Of a DNA stretch of 45,050 nt, positions 16,722 through 25,576 are shown one piece after another. Each line of letters starts with the position of its first letter. Position 1 is the first letter of the stretch. Source of the stretch: JAZLFH01 sp045615705 (GTDB lineage Bacteria; Bacillota; Clostridia; UMGS1883); the NCBI GenBank assembly GCA_045615705.1, contig JAZLFH010000029.1, positions 1 through 45,050 of the forward strand. Reading direction: 5' to 3'. The notes beneath the pieces are model-generated. The model searched no databases. It saw only the letters and a program-made list of their open reading frames with translations, and was not told where the DNA came from. The position numbers and the translations under genes are program-made.

Positions 16722-18092
16722 GTGATAAAAATTAATTTTGAAAACAAAGTAGGACAGATAAAAGCAATGCACGGAATAGGTCAACCGCCTTTTGAGGGTA
16801 TTGACGACAGTTTGTTTCATTACATTTCAGAAGCAGGAATTCCGTATTCAAGACTTCATGATGTAGGCGGACGATTCGGCGGAAATATGTTTGTTGATAT
16901 TCATAATATTTTCAGAGATTTTAATGCTGATGTAAACGATGAAAACTCTTACGATTTCGTGTTTACGGATTGGCTTTTAGAAAAACTGAATGAACACGGT
17001 TGCAAGATAGTTTACAGGCTTGGCGAAACGATAGAAAACTATCACTATATAAAAGCATACAGAATTTTCCCGCCCAAGGATTGTGAAAAATGGGCAAGAA
17101 TTTGCGAACATATCATTATGCACTATAACGAAGGCTGGGCAAATGGCTTCCATTACGGAATTGAGTACTGGGAAATATGGAACGAACCCGATAACGGGCG
17201 AGATGATACTGAAAACCAAATGTGGCATGGATCACCGGAGGAGTTTTACGAACTGTATACAGTAGCAGCAAAACATTTAAAGAAAGTTTTCGGAGACAAA
17301 ATTAAAGTCGGAGGTTACGCAACTTGCGGATTCAGACATATCTTATCTGATCCAAAAAAGTTTGGAGCAGATATAGAAAGAGCAGATGATAACTGTTATT
17401 CAAACGACAGAAGTGCAAACTTTATCAGGTTTTTTGAAGGATTCTTTAAATACATAAAAGAGAATAATGCACCGCTTGACTTTTTCTCATGGCATAGTTA
17501 TCTTTCAACTGACAGGACAGTAGCATGTGCGAAATATCTTGACCGTCGTCTGGAAGAATTCGGATATGGCGATGTTGAAACCCAACTTAATGAGTGGAAC
17601 AACGTTATGGAAGACAGGGAAGACTATGATTATGCGTTGGAAATCGGGCGAAGATTAAAAGGTACAGGACTTGCCGCAGCAAAAACGGCATCAATGATGT
17701 GTGCAATGCAAAATACCAGAACAAAAATACTTTGCTACTATGATGCAAGACTTGGTGTTTCGGAATATGGCGGAATGTTTAATCCCATGACACAAAAACC
17801 TTTTCCGCTTTACTACGCATATAAAGCGTTTAACGAACTTTATATGCTGAAAAATCAAGCCGAGTGCGAAGTTGATGAAAAAAACGGCATATACGCTTTA
17901 GCTGCTTGCAATGATAAAAATAAGGCGGTTATGGTTGTTAACAGCAGTGAGGAAGATAGAAAAATTGCAACTAATTTGCCTTTTGATATGGACATGTTCA
18001 TTATTGATGATAACCGCCAACTTGAAAAAATAGGTGCAAGTGCGTCTGAATTTACGATGCCGGCAGGCTCAATCATTCTTCTCAAAAAGTAA
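16722..18092 (+). CDS. GH39-like glycoside hydrolase, cytosolic
   Basis: The 456-residue protein has a clan GH-A (beta/alpha)8 barrel. E155 in WEIWNEPDNG is the likely acid/base, E291 in TQLNEWNN the likely nucleophile, and SRLHDVGGRFGG near the N-terminus matches the first strand of GH39 enzymes. A short beta domain (from about residue 385) ends the protein. GH39 includes beta-xylosidases and alpha-L-iduronidases; this one is a distant member and the sugar cannot be told from sequence. No signal peptide, so it acts on imported oligosaccharides. The start is a GTG with AAAGGAGAG upstream. It is 17 bp before an esterase gene in the same transcript, which suggests joint removal of a glycosyl residue and an ester group. 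Confidence 0.8.
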   Translation: MIKINFENKVGQIKAMHGIGQPPFEGIDDSLFHYISEAGIPYSRLHDVGGRFGGNMFVDIHNIFRDFNADVNDENSYDFVFTDWLLEKLNEHGCKIVYRLGETIENYHYIKAYRIFPPKDCEKWARICEHIIMHYNEGWANGFHYGIEYWEIWNEPDNGRDDTENQMWHGSPEEFYELYTVAAKHLKKVFGDKIKVGGYATCGFRHILSDPKKFGADIERADDNCYSNDRSANFIRFFEGFFKYIKENNAPLDFFSWHSYLSTDRTVACAKYLDRRLEEFGYGDVETQLNEWNNVMEDREDYDYALEIGRRLKGTGLAAAKTASMMCAMQNTRTKILCYYDARLGVSEYGGMFNPMTQKPFPLYYAYKAFNELYMLKNQAECEVDEKNGIYALAACNDKNKAVMVVNSSEEDRKIATNLPFDMDMFIIDDNRQLEKIGASASEFTMPAGSIILLKK

Positions 18093-18109
18093 TAAAGGGT
18101 GATGTTATA

Positions 18110-19483
18110 GTGCTAAGTAAGGTTTTTGAATTTACAGAAGGCCCGCAAAATTTTGAAATTATACAGCAAGAAAATGATATGGCGGATATTAAAATTCGTG
18201 GAAAATTTATTGATGACCCAAATGATGACACGGAGCAGATTCTGCCATTTTCGTTTGATAAAGTTATTGTCAGGATAATAAACGAAGAAGACGGTTCTTT
18301 TGTATCGGAAATGACATCTTTTACCGGCACAGAAGAAGATTGCTCCGCCTTAATTAAAGGCGTTCGTGTTGGGGGTCCTTATGCTGTTGAGATAGTATAC
18401 TATGACCCGATAAATGGATATGACTATCCTGTCAGAGGTGATAAACGCAGGCACTTTTTTGTGGGAGATGTGTTTATCATTGCGGGACAAAGCAATGCGG
18501 CAGGTATGGGAAAAGGCTATATATTTGAAAAGTCGGAACTCGGTATTCATATTCTCCGAAACCTTGACTATTGGGATATTGCATCAAGTCCGTTTAATGA
18601 CTTAGACTACGCCAAACAAAGTATGTTCCTTTCATTTGCAAAAAAAGTTAAATCTGAAACAGGTCGTCCTATCGGATTTATTCCGTCTGCTATTGGCGGT
18701 GCATCAATTTCAAGATGGCTTGAAGGTGAAAACGGCGACTTGTATAAAAAGATGATTGATGTTATAAAGATAAAAAACATCAATGCAAGAGCAATCTTGT
18801 GGTATCAGGGGTGTGCCGAAGCAGGAAATAATACGGATATAGATGAATACATAGAAAAATTCAAAAAGTTTGTTTCACAAATTCGCAGGGATTTAAACAA
18901 TAAGCATATAAAAGTGTTTACTTTTCAGTTAAATCGAATGATGTCAAATCAGTATGACAGAGATTTGTTCGAAGGGTACAGCAAAGTCCGTGAAGCACAG
19001 AGATTGATACCCAAAAAAGTAGAAGATGTTTATGTTTTGCCTACTCAAGATGCGTCAATTATGGCGGACTTCATACATGGAGGCAAGGCATCAAATGTTA
19101 TGCTGGGAGAACGATTGGCACTTCAAGTCCTCGAAAAAGAGTATAAAATAGGATTCGGTGCTGACGCACCCGAAATATCAAAGGCAATACTTACAGATGA
19201 TAAAACGGTTGTTTTGTCTTTTGATAATGTGTACGAGTTTTTATATTCGTATAATGCAGGCAATGAAAATTTGCCGATAACTGTTGATGATAAGAAAGGA
19301 ACAGTTGGGATTTGTGAGTATTCCGTTTCAAAAAACGAGATCACGGTAAAAACAGAAAGAAAAATTGAACTTCCGGCGTATGTAAGCGGTCAATGCGGTA
19401 ACGATACCGAAAAAATCATTATTGACTACGCAACGCAAATTCCGATTTTGGGCTTTTACAAGTTTGAAATAACAAAGGATTGA
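18110..19483 (+). CDS. SASA-domain carbohydrate esterase (sialate O-acetylesterase-like)
   Basis: The 457-residue protein has an N-terminal beta-rich domain (residues 1-115), then an SGNH hydrolase domain of the sialic-acid-specific acetylesterase type. The motifs are IIAGQSNAAGMG with nucleophile S128, IPSAIGGASISRWL for the oxyanion Gly, LWYQGCAEAG for the Asn-block position, and DFIHGG with D320 and H323 completing the triad. A C-terminal beta domain follows (about 345-457). Enzymes of this family remove O-acetyl groups from sialic acid, xylan or pectin sugars. No signal peptide is seen, so it is probably cytosolic like its GH39-like partner. It starts at a GTG with a GGGTGA site upstream and is followed by a strong terminator. 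Confidence 0.82.
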   Translation: MLSKVFEFTEGPQNFEIIQQENDMADIKIRGKFIDDPNDDTEQILPFSFDKVIVRIINEEDGSFVSEMTSFTGTEEDCSALIKGVRVGGPYAVEIVYYDPINGYDYPVRGDKRRHFFVGDVFIIAGQSNAAGMGKGYIFEKSELGIHILRNLDYWDIASSPFNDLDYAKQSMFLSFAKKVKSETGRPIGFIPSAIGGASISRWLEGENGDLYKKMIDVIKIKNINARAILWYQGCAEAGNNTDIDEYIEKFKKFVSQIRRDLNNKHIKVFTFQLNRMMSNQYDRDLFEGYSKVREAQRLIPKKVEDVYVLPTQDASIMADFIHGGKASNVMLGERLALQVLEKEYKIGFGADAPEISKAILTDDKTVVLSFDNVYEFLYSYNAGNENLPITVDDKKGTVGICEYSVSKNEITVKTERKIELPAYVSGQCGNDTEKIIIDYATQIPILGFYKFEITKD

Positions 19484-19485
19484 GA

Positions 19486-19521
19486 AAAAACGATACAAAA
19501 TTTAATTTTGTATCGTTTTTT
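19486..19521. terminator. intrinsic terminator of the GH39-like/esterase unit
   Basis: AAAAACGATACAAAA (19486-19500) and TTTTGTATCGTTTTT (19506-19520) form a 15-bp stem with a five-base loop. Confidence 0.85.
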
Positions 19522-19579
19522 GGTAATTTTCATATTAATTGCGATTATAAAAAAACCGAAAGAAAAACGAAAAATTTGA

Positions 19580-19608
19580 TTGACACTATTTTTCATGTGA
19601 TATATAAT
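19580..19608 (+). promoter_or_regulatory. consensus promoter of the sugar-catabolic operon
   Basis: Perfect TTGACA (19580-19585), 17-base spacer, perfect TATAAT (19603-19608). The leader before the first gene is only about 15 bases. I see no obvious palindromic operator. Confidence 0.9.
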
Positions 19609-19628
19609 TAATCTAATGGAGTGATTGT

Positions 19629-20330
19629 ATGTTAAAAGATGTTAAATTAAAGCCACCGTTTTTTGAAATCGGACCTAAGGCATTCCTCTACGGAGAAGAA
19701 ATGCTTAAACTTGCAAAGGTTATTGATAAGACGGCAATGAAGTATGATTTGGATGTTATTGTAACCCCTCAGTATACAGATATCAAATTACTTTCGGATA
19801 ATACGGAAAGAATTTGGGTTTTTGCACAGCATATGGATTATTTGCGTCCGGGAAGAGGACTTGGTTCTATGCTTCCGGAGGCCGTTAAAGCAGCAGGTGC
19901 AAAAGGTGTTATGTTAAACCACGCGGAAAAACCAATTTCGCTTGAAGATGTTGATAAGACTATCCGCCGTGCAGAAGAAGTAGGACTTTTGACGATTGTT
20001 TGTGCAGACACGGTTGAAGATGTAAAAGCAATAGCAAAAATGTCTCCCGATATGATTGTTGCGGAACCGACTGACCTTATAGGAACAGGTACAACAAGCG
20101 ATTCAAATTATGTTTTGGAAACAATTAAGACGGTAAATGACATTAATCCTGATATTATGGTACTTCAAGGAGCGGGTATATCAAACGGACAAGATGTTTA
20201 CAACACCATTAAACTCGGTGCTCAGGCTACGGGAACAACAAGCGGTATAATGAAGTCAGACCGCCCCTACGAGATGGTCGAAGAAATGCTTTTCAATTTG
20301 AGAAAAGCGTGGGACGAGGTACATAAATAA
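19629..20330 (+). CDS. triose-phosphate isomerase-like sugar isomerase
   Basis: The 233-residue protein has the TIM-barrel isomerase pattern, including PPFFEIGPKAFLYGEEML at the N-terminus, MLNHAEKP supplying the catalytic His (family NHSE/GHSE region), and VAEPTDLIGTG supplying the catalytic Glu (family YEPxWAIGTG). The usual N-x-K at the start is changed to FFEIGPKAF, and length is shorter than housekeeping TpiA (about 250), resembling archaeal-type and tetrulose-phosphate isomerases. I infer isomerisation of a triose- or tetrulose-phosphate made by the aldolase in the operon. It is the first gene after a consensus promoter and its stop codon directly precedes the next ATG. Confidence 0.75.
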   Translation: MLKDVKLKPPFFEIGPKAFLYGEEMLKLAKVIDKTAMKYDLDVIVTPQYTDIKLLSDNTERIWVFAQHMDYLRPGRGLGSMLPEAVKAAGAKGVMLNHAEKPISLEDVDKTIRRAEEVGLLTIVCADTVEDVKAIAKMSPDMIVAEPTDLIGTGTTSDSNYVLETIKTVNDINPDIMVLQGAGISNGQDVYNTIKLGAQATGTTSGIMKSDRPYEMVEEMLFNLRKAWDEVHK

Positions 20331-20924
20331 ATGAAAAAGGAAGCACTTTTACGAGTAAAAGAAGCATACAAAATAGAAAGTGATTGCATAAAAGAAATGC
20401 TTGACTATTTTGATGAAGAAGCATTTTCAAAAGCGGTTGAGTTACTAAAAAATGCCCGGAGAATAGGTTCTTCCGGTTGCGGACATTCAGGGATTTTGTG
20501 TCAACATTTTGCACATTTGATGTGTTGCATTGAACTTTCGGCAAAATTTATTTCTCCCGCGGAAGCAGTTCACGGGGGAACGGGTTTTTTAAAAAAAGAT
20601 GATGTAATGGTTTTTGCATCAAGGGGCGGAAAAACGAAAGAACTTTTACCGATTCTTGACATTTGCAAAGAAAAAGGAGTAAGAATAATTGCAATTACGG
20701 AAAATCTTGAGTCGCCAATTGCAAAAGAAGCAGATGTTGTATTAAAGCAGTATGTAAACAGAGAAACGGATAAGTACAACTGCCAGGGGACCACATCATC
20801 AACATCACTTTGCATGATTTTTCACGCACTTCAAACGGCACTCATTGAAGAAACTGATTATAAAAATGAGTCGTTTGCCTTGATACACCCGGGCGGTGCG
20901 GTAGGCGAAAGGCTTAATAAATAA
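20331..20924 (+). CDS. SIS-domain sugar-phosphate isomerase without CBS domains
   Basis: The 197-residue protein is a single SIS domain like the N-terminal half of KpsF/GutQ arabinose-5-phosphate isomerases: SPAEAVHGGTGFLKKDDV, ITENLESPIAKEADVVL and the end motif HPGGAVGERLNK are typical. Two phosphate-loop motifs differ: GCGHSG in place of GxGKSG, and ASRGGKT in place of SxSGET, so the substrate may differ. CBS domains are absent. It would interconvert an aldose- and a ketose-phosphate. The ATG follows the stop of the TIM-like gene with no gap, so the two are translationally coupled. Confidence 0.78.
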   Translation: MKKEALLRVKEAYKIESDCIKEMLDYFDEEAFSKAVELLKNARRIGSSGCGHSGILCQHFAHLMCCIELSAKFISPAEAVHGGTGFLKKDDVMVFASRGGKTKELLPILDICKEKGVRIIAITENLESPIAKEADVVLKQYVNRETDKYNCQGTTSSTSLCMIFHALQTALIEETDYKNESFALIHPGGAVGERLNK

Positions 20925-20953
20925 TAATAATATAATTTTAGGAGGATTTTATC

Positions 20954-21574
20954 ATGGAATTTAAAGTATTTCAAAAGGAATTGGAACTTCAATCGAGAGG
21001 TTGGATTCCGACATTCCACGACATTTCAAAGGAAGTAAACGAGATTGTTGCGGCATCCGGTATCAAGAACGGAACAGTAAGCGTCGTTTCTCACCACACT
21101 ACTTGCTCGGTTATGGTTCAGGAATGCTCACACGATATTGACTCATTTGATTTGGAGTATTTACAACATGATTTGCTTGATATTATGAGAAAGTTTATTC
21201 CGGACTTTACGGAAGAACATCAGTATCGTCATCCGGGACCGATTCATGCACAGTATGGAAGATATGTTGATGAGCCGGGTGATTTTTCAAGTATGAACAC
21301 AGACGGACATCTTCGTTCTGTCTTCTTTGGAAGAAGCGAAACACTCACAATTAAAGACGGTGAAGTGGACGGAGGAAGATTTGCTCACATTTACTTCATT
21401 GATTGGGATCATGTTTTGGCTCGCCACAGACAGGTTAATATAACCGTTATGGGAACAACCGAAGATGTAAATGATCGTAAGTGGAATAACGGCGAAGTTA
21501 TTGATACAAAGCACAAGTTCACAGAAGAAGAAAAGGCATATGACCTTCATTATGATTTACAGTTGAAGAGATAA
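20954..21574 (+). CDS. YjbQ/UPF0047 family protein, extended form
   Basis: The 206-residue protein contains the YjbQ signatures SHHTTCSVMVQECSHD near residue 46, NTDGHLRSVFFG near 115 and GRFAHIYFIDWDH near 140. Typical members are about 135 residues; this one has an extra insert of about 40 residues (FIPDFTEEHQYRHPGPIHAQ region) and a longer C-terminus. The family is named for weak thiamine-phosphate synthase activity that can rescue E. coli mutants, but its true role is unclear. Its place between sugar-phosphate isomerases and a sugar kinase suggests a role in sugar-phosphate chemistry. The AGGAGG site is seven bases before the ATG. Confidence 0.8.
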   Translation: MEFKVFQKELELQSRGWIPTFHDISKEVNEIVAASGIKNGTVSVVSHHTTCSVMVQECSHDIDSFDLEYLQHDLLDIMRKFIPDFTEEHQYRHPGPIHAQYGRYVDEPGDFSSMNTDGHLRSVFFGRSETLTIKDGEVDGGRFAHIYFIDWDHVLARHRQVNITVMGTTEDVNDRKWNNGEVIDTKHKFTEEEKAYDLHYDLQLKR

Positions 21575-21576
21575 TT

Positions 21577-22974
21577 ATGAATTTTTTAGGTATTGATTAC
21601 GGAACTACATCGGTAAAAGCAGGACTTTTTGACGAAAAACTAAATCAGATTTCGATTGATTCAAAGGATTACACACTTATATCAAAAGGCGATACTGTTG
21701 AGTTTGATGCCGACAGTTATGTTGATATTTTTAAAGAACTTATTTCGGAAATAGGAAAAGAAAACAGCATAGATGCGTTGGCAATAGACACGCAGTGTGA
21801 AACTTTGATTTTAACCGATGAAAACGACAATCCTGTACGAAATGCTATCGTATGGCTTGATAATCGTGCGACAAAAGAGGCGGAAGAAATCGAAAAGCAT
21901 TTTGGAAGAGAAAGAGTTTATGAAGTTACAGGTCAGCCTGAAATTACGGCAACATGGCCGGCATGCAAACTTCTTTGGATTAAGAAAAACGAGCCTGATA
22001 TCTGGAAAAAAACCAAAAAAATATTTTTGCTTGAAGATTACCTTATCTATAAACTGACAGGAAAGTTTGTAACGGAGAAAACACTTCAATCGTCAACAAT
22101 ATACTTTGACATAAATAATGGTGAATGGTGGCAGGAAATGCTTGACTTTATAGGCGTTTCAAAAGAAATGCTTCCAAGCCTTTGCGACAGCGGAAAGTTA
22201 GTTGGCGAATACGAAGGAATCAAGGTCGTAACATCCGCAATGGATCAAGTTGCAGGTGCAATCGGAGCAGGTGTTGTCAAAAAAGGAATAGTCAGCGAAA
22301 TGACGGGAACAACCATGGTTGTGTTTGTTCCTACTGACGAAATACCAAAGTACAACGAACAAAGTATAGTACCGTGTCATTATAACTATGACGGTTCGTA
22401 TGCATTACTTGCTTGGACACCGACTGCCGGCATGGCACTTAAATGGTTTAAGAACACATTTTTTAAGGACAAATCATTTGACGAACTCGGCGAGATGGCA
22501 AAAGAAATTAAGCCGGGATGCGATGGACTTACTTTTTTACCTTATTTGTGCGGTTCTACAATGCCGAAGTATAATCCGCAAGCACGAGGCAGTTTTACGG
22601 GACTTACTCAGGAACATACCGCAAGTCATTTTGCAAGAAGTATTTTTGAGGCTGTTTCTTGTATGCTTAAAGAGAATCTTGATTACTTAGATTTGCCGGT
22701 GGAAGAAATCCGTGCTATGGGTGGCGGAGCTAACAGTAAAATTTGGTGTCAGATGAAATCCGATATGACGGGGAAAACTTTGGTAACACTTAAAAACGGT
22801 GAAACTGCTTGCCTTGGTTCTGCAATACTTGCAGGAGTGGGAGCAGGAACTTTCAGCAGCATTGAAAAGGCATGCGATATTGCAGTACAGATTAAAGATA
22901 AATATACTCCATCGGGCGAAAACTATGATTTGGTATATGAGCAGTACAAAAAAATTGACAGTATTTTAAATTAA
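21577..22974 (+). CDS. FGGY-family carbohydrate kinase, xylulokinase-like
   Basis: The 465-residue protein has both FGGY ATPase-fold domains. The N-terminal phosphate loop is GIDYGTTSVKAGLFD. WLDNRATKEA follows near residue 91, then SAMDQVAGAIGAGVV with the likely catalytic Asp, then GTTMVVFVP, and in the C-terminal domain FLPYLCGSTMPKYNPQARG and the adenine-site MGGGANSKIWCQMKSDMTG. It phosphorylates a sugar, most likely a ketose (xylulose, rhamnulose or a relative) made by the FucI-like isomerase encoded 1.2 kb downstream. It begins two bases after the yjbQ stop. The exact substrate cannot be read from the sequence. Confidence 0.88.
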   Translation: MNFLGIDYGTTSVKAGLFDEKLNQISIDSKDYTLISKGDTVEFDADSYVDIFKELISEIGKENSIDALAIDTQCETLILTDENDNPVRNAIVWLDNRATKEAEEIEKHFGRERVYEVTGQPEITATWPACKLLWIKKNEPDIWKKTKKIFLLEDYLIYKLTGKFVTEKTLQSSTIYFDINNGEWWQEMLDFIGVSKEMLPSLCDSGKLVGEYEGIKVVTSAMDQVAGAIGAGVVKKGIVSEMTGTTMVVFVPTDEIPKYNEQSIVPCHYNYDGSYALLAWTPTAGMALKWFKNTFFKDKSFDELGEMAKEIKPGCDGLTFLPYLCGSTMPKYNPQARGSFTGLTQEHTASHFARSIFEAVSCMLKENLDYLDLPVEEIRAMGGGANSKIWCQMKSDMTGKTLVTLKNGETACLGSAILAGVGAGTFSSIEKACDIAVQIKDKYTPSGENYDLVYEQYKKIDSILN

Positions 22975-22988
22975 ATTGAGGTATTATC

Positions 22989-24113
22989 ATGATTGATATT
23001 AATTTCTATGCCGAAAGTCATTTTGATGAGTTAAAATGTTTGCTTAAAGATTTATGCAGTATTCCTGCACCATCTCATTTTGAAAATAAAAGGGCGGAAT
23101 TTTGCAAAAAATGGCTTGAAGATAACGGTGCAGAGGGAGTTTATATTGATAAAGCCCAAAATGTTGTTTTCCCAATCAATTGTAATAACAGCGATGAAAT
23201 TACGGTAATTGAAGCACATACGGACACGGTGTTTCCGGACACCGTGCCTATGCCGTACATTGAAAAAGACGGCAAAATTTTTTCGCCGGGAGTCGGGGAT
23301 GATACAGAGAGTGTATGTGCACTTTTGATTGTTGCAAAGTATTTTATTGAAAACAAGATTGTACCAAAAAACGGTATTATGATTGTTTTTAACAGTTGTG
23401 AAGAAGGACTTGGCAATTTAAAAGGAACAAAACAGATTTTTTCTGATTATCAAGGAAGAATAAAGCAGATGGTTTCTTTTGATGCAAACATAAATCATAT
23501 ATTTTCCGGTTGTGTAGGCTCTACAAGATACAAGGTAACGGTAAAAACAGAGGGCGGGCACTCGTTCGGAAATTTTGGAAACAAAAATGCAATTTATGAA
23601 CTTTCCAAAATAATTAATAAGATATATCAAATTGATGAGCCGAAGGAAGAAGGTTATAAAACAACCTACAATGTCGGTATCGTTTCGGGAGGAACCAGCG
23701 TAAATACCATTGCACAAGAGGCACAAATGCTTTGTGAATATCGCTCGAATAATGCAGCTCATTTAAAAATAATGAAAGATTATTTTGAAAGGTTCTTTGA
23801 AGAAGCAAAAGAAAACGGTACTGAAATATTTGTTGAAGTTGTTGGTGAAAGACCTTGTGGCGAGGTAGATGAAAAACTTCAAAATGATTTTGCAAATAAA
23901 TGTGCAGATTTAGTTGAAAAAGCAGTAGGGGAAAGACCAACATTCCTTTCGGCATCGACAGATTGCAACATTCCTTTAAGCCTTGGCATACCTTCGGTGT
24001 GCGTAGGCACATATATAGGCGATAATGAACACACGAGAGAAGAGTGGATAAAAACCGACAGCATAGTTCCCGGTTTAAAAGTTGCACTTTCGGTGGCATT
24101 GGGGTTAATTTGA
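22989..24113 (+). CDS. M20-family metallopeptidase/deacylase
   Basis: The 374-residue protein has the zinc-binding layout of M20 enzymes: EAHTDTVF (His and catalytic Asp), SPGVGDDTESV (bridging Asp), NSCEEGLGN (catalytic and ligand Glu), VSFDAN (Asp) and a C-terminal His in IGDNEHTREEW. The dimerisation domain is the middle part (about residues 180-290, KTEGGHSFGNFGNKNA). M20 enzymes cleave peptide or N-acyl amide bonds. In a sugar operon it might remove an N-acyl group from the substrate or an attached amino acid, but that is inference. It starts 14 bases after the kinase stop. Confidence 0.83.
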   Translation: MIDINFYAESHFDELKCLLKDLCSIPAPSHFENKRAEFCKKWLEDNGAEGVYIDKAQNVVFPINCNNSDEITVIEAHTDTVFPDTVPMPYIEKDGKIFSPGVGDDTESVCALLIVAKYFIENKIVPKNGIMIVFNSCEEGLGNLKGTKQIFSDYQGRIKQMVSFDANINHIFSGCVGSTRYKVTVKTEGGHSFGNFGNKNAIYELSKIINKIYQIDEPKEEGYKTTYNVGIVSGGTSVNTIAQEAQMLCEYRSNNAAHLKIMKDYFERFFEEAKENGTEIFVEVVGERPCGEVDEKLQNDFANKCADLVEKAVGERPTFLSASTDCNIPLSLGIPSVCVGTYIGDNEHTREEWIKTDSIVPGLKVALSVALGLI

Positions 24114-24215
24114 TGAAACTAAACAGAGGTTTTATCAAAAAATTGCCTTAATTTAGAGCCTAAAAGTGAAATTATAACGGAGAGCGTAAAAAAATTATTT
24201 TAAGGGGGATATATC

Positions 24216-25565
24216 ATGGGTAAAGTAGCATTTATCGGATTTGGAGAGGTAAATACTCCAAAAGAAATTATCGTTCGAAAATGTCAAGAAGCAGAGAAAA
24301 ACCTGAAAAATGAAGGATTAGACTTGGTAAGTGTTTATCCTGTAACTGATGATTACGAGGAAAATGACATCAAAAAAGCAGTTTCCACTCTTGAAGGAAA
24401 CGACTATGATGCAATAATTTGTTGCGTAGCGGGTTGGATTCCTACTCATGCGGTAGTAAAAGTAACAGAGCATTTTAAAAATGTTCCCATGGTTTTGTGG
24501 GGACTTTGCGGTTGGGTTGAAGATGACAGAATTGTAACAACTGCAGACCAGGCGGGAACGACAGCACTTCGAAAAACTTTTTATGACTTGGGCTACACAT
24601 TTAAGTATGTGTATGATATAATAGGACTTCCTTCAAAAGTAAAAACAGTTTTAAATTATGTAAAAGCTGCAAAAGCCGTAAAAGAACTTCGCTTTGCAAA
24701 AGCCGGTATGGCAGGATACCGTGATATGAACCTTTACGGCACACTTTATGACGGCTCTTCATTAAAAAGAGAAATAGGCCCTGAAATTGAAACTTTTGAA
24801 ATGCTTGAAATTGAGCAGAGATATCAAAAAATTTCTGACAGTCAAAAACAGGAAGTAATTGACAATGCAATGTCAAAATGGAAGTTTATGAAAAAGGCAA
24901 ATGAAGACAGCCTTAAAAAAGCGGCAGGGTACTATCTTGCGGTTAAGTCAATTTGTGATGAGCGTGGATACGAGGCAGTTTCTTTAAAAGATGTTGACGG
25001 AATGAAGAAACTTTTAGGATTTCCTCCGGCACCGATTTTTATGCTTTTATCAGATGAAGAAAAACTGTGCACAATTCCTGAAAACGACTCACTTGGTTCA
25101 ATTACACAGATGATAGTAAAGCACCTTACGGGGCAGTGTGCATTTTATCTTGAATTTTATGAATTCTTCACAGACAGAGTTTTGGCAGGGGTTCCTGACT
25201 TTGTTCCGGCGGAAGCAACAGACGGTGGCGTAGTTGTAATGCCAGCGGCATTCGGGGAACTTTCCGAGGGTATATTAAATGTAAGTAAAGTAAAGCAGGG
25301 AGAACTTACAATGTGCAGACTGTTTTATGATGACGGAGTTTATTGTATGCACATGGTAAAAGGCGAAGGCATCACACCGAAAAAGTGGGAAGAAGCAGGT
25401 TGGACACAACCGGCACCGCAACTTCCCGGTCTTGAAATATTACTTGATGATGTTGAAAACTTTGCACAGAATGTTATGTGTCAGCACTATATTATTTCAT
25501 ACGGTGATAATACAGAAGTCATTGAAAACTTCTGCAACATATTGGGAATTGAAATTATCAGATAA
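24216..25565 (+). CDS. L-fucose/L-arabinose isomerase-superfamily protein
   Basis: The 449-residue protein belongs to the FucI/AraA fold. It has an N-terminal Rossmann-like domain (VAFIGFGEVNTPKE, then YDAIICCVAGWIPTHAVV and PMVLWGLCGW) and a C-terminal part containing VPAEATDGGVVVMPAAFGEL, a likely metal-site region. The family interconverts aldoses and ketoses using Mn2+ or a similar metal. It is shorter than true FucI (about 590) and close to the shorter FucI-like proteins seen in sugar operons of Clostridia. I infer that it makes the ketose used by the FGGY kinase. GGGGGA precedes the ATG; 102 bp separate it from the M20 gene, with no terminator. Confidence 0.8.
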   Translation: MGKVAFIGFGEVNTPKEIIVRKCQEAEKNLKNEGLDLVSVYPVTDDYEENDIKKAVSTLEGNDYDAIICCVAGWIPTHAVVKVTEHFKNVPMVLWGLCGWVEDDRIVTTADQAGTTALRKTFYDLGYTFKYVYDIIGLPSKVKTVLNYVKAAKAVKELRFAKAGMAGYRDMNLYGTLYDGSSLKREIGPEIETFEMLEIEQRYQKISDSQKQEVIDNAMSKWKFMKKANEDSLKKAAGYYLAVKSICDERGYEAVSLKDVDGMKKLLGFPPAPIFMLLSDEEKLCTIPENDSLGSITQMIVKHLTGQCAFYLEFYEFFTDRVLAGVPDFVPAEATDGGVVVMPAAFGELSEGILNVSKVKQGELTMCRLFYDDGVYCMHMVKGEGITPKKWEEAGWTQPAPQLPGLEILLDDVENFAQNVMCQHYIISYGDNTEVIENFCNILGIEIIR

Positions 25566-25576
25566 GGAGAATACAA

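Noticed and set aside
24112..24150. Twelve-codon frame MKLNRGFIKKLP overlapping the M20 stop
   Set aside because: It resembles the first residues of adenosine-deaminase-type proteins and could be a remnant, but it is too short to support.
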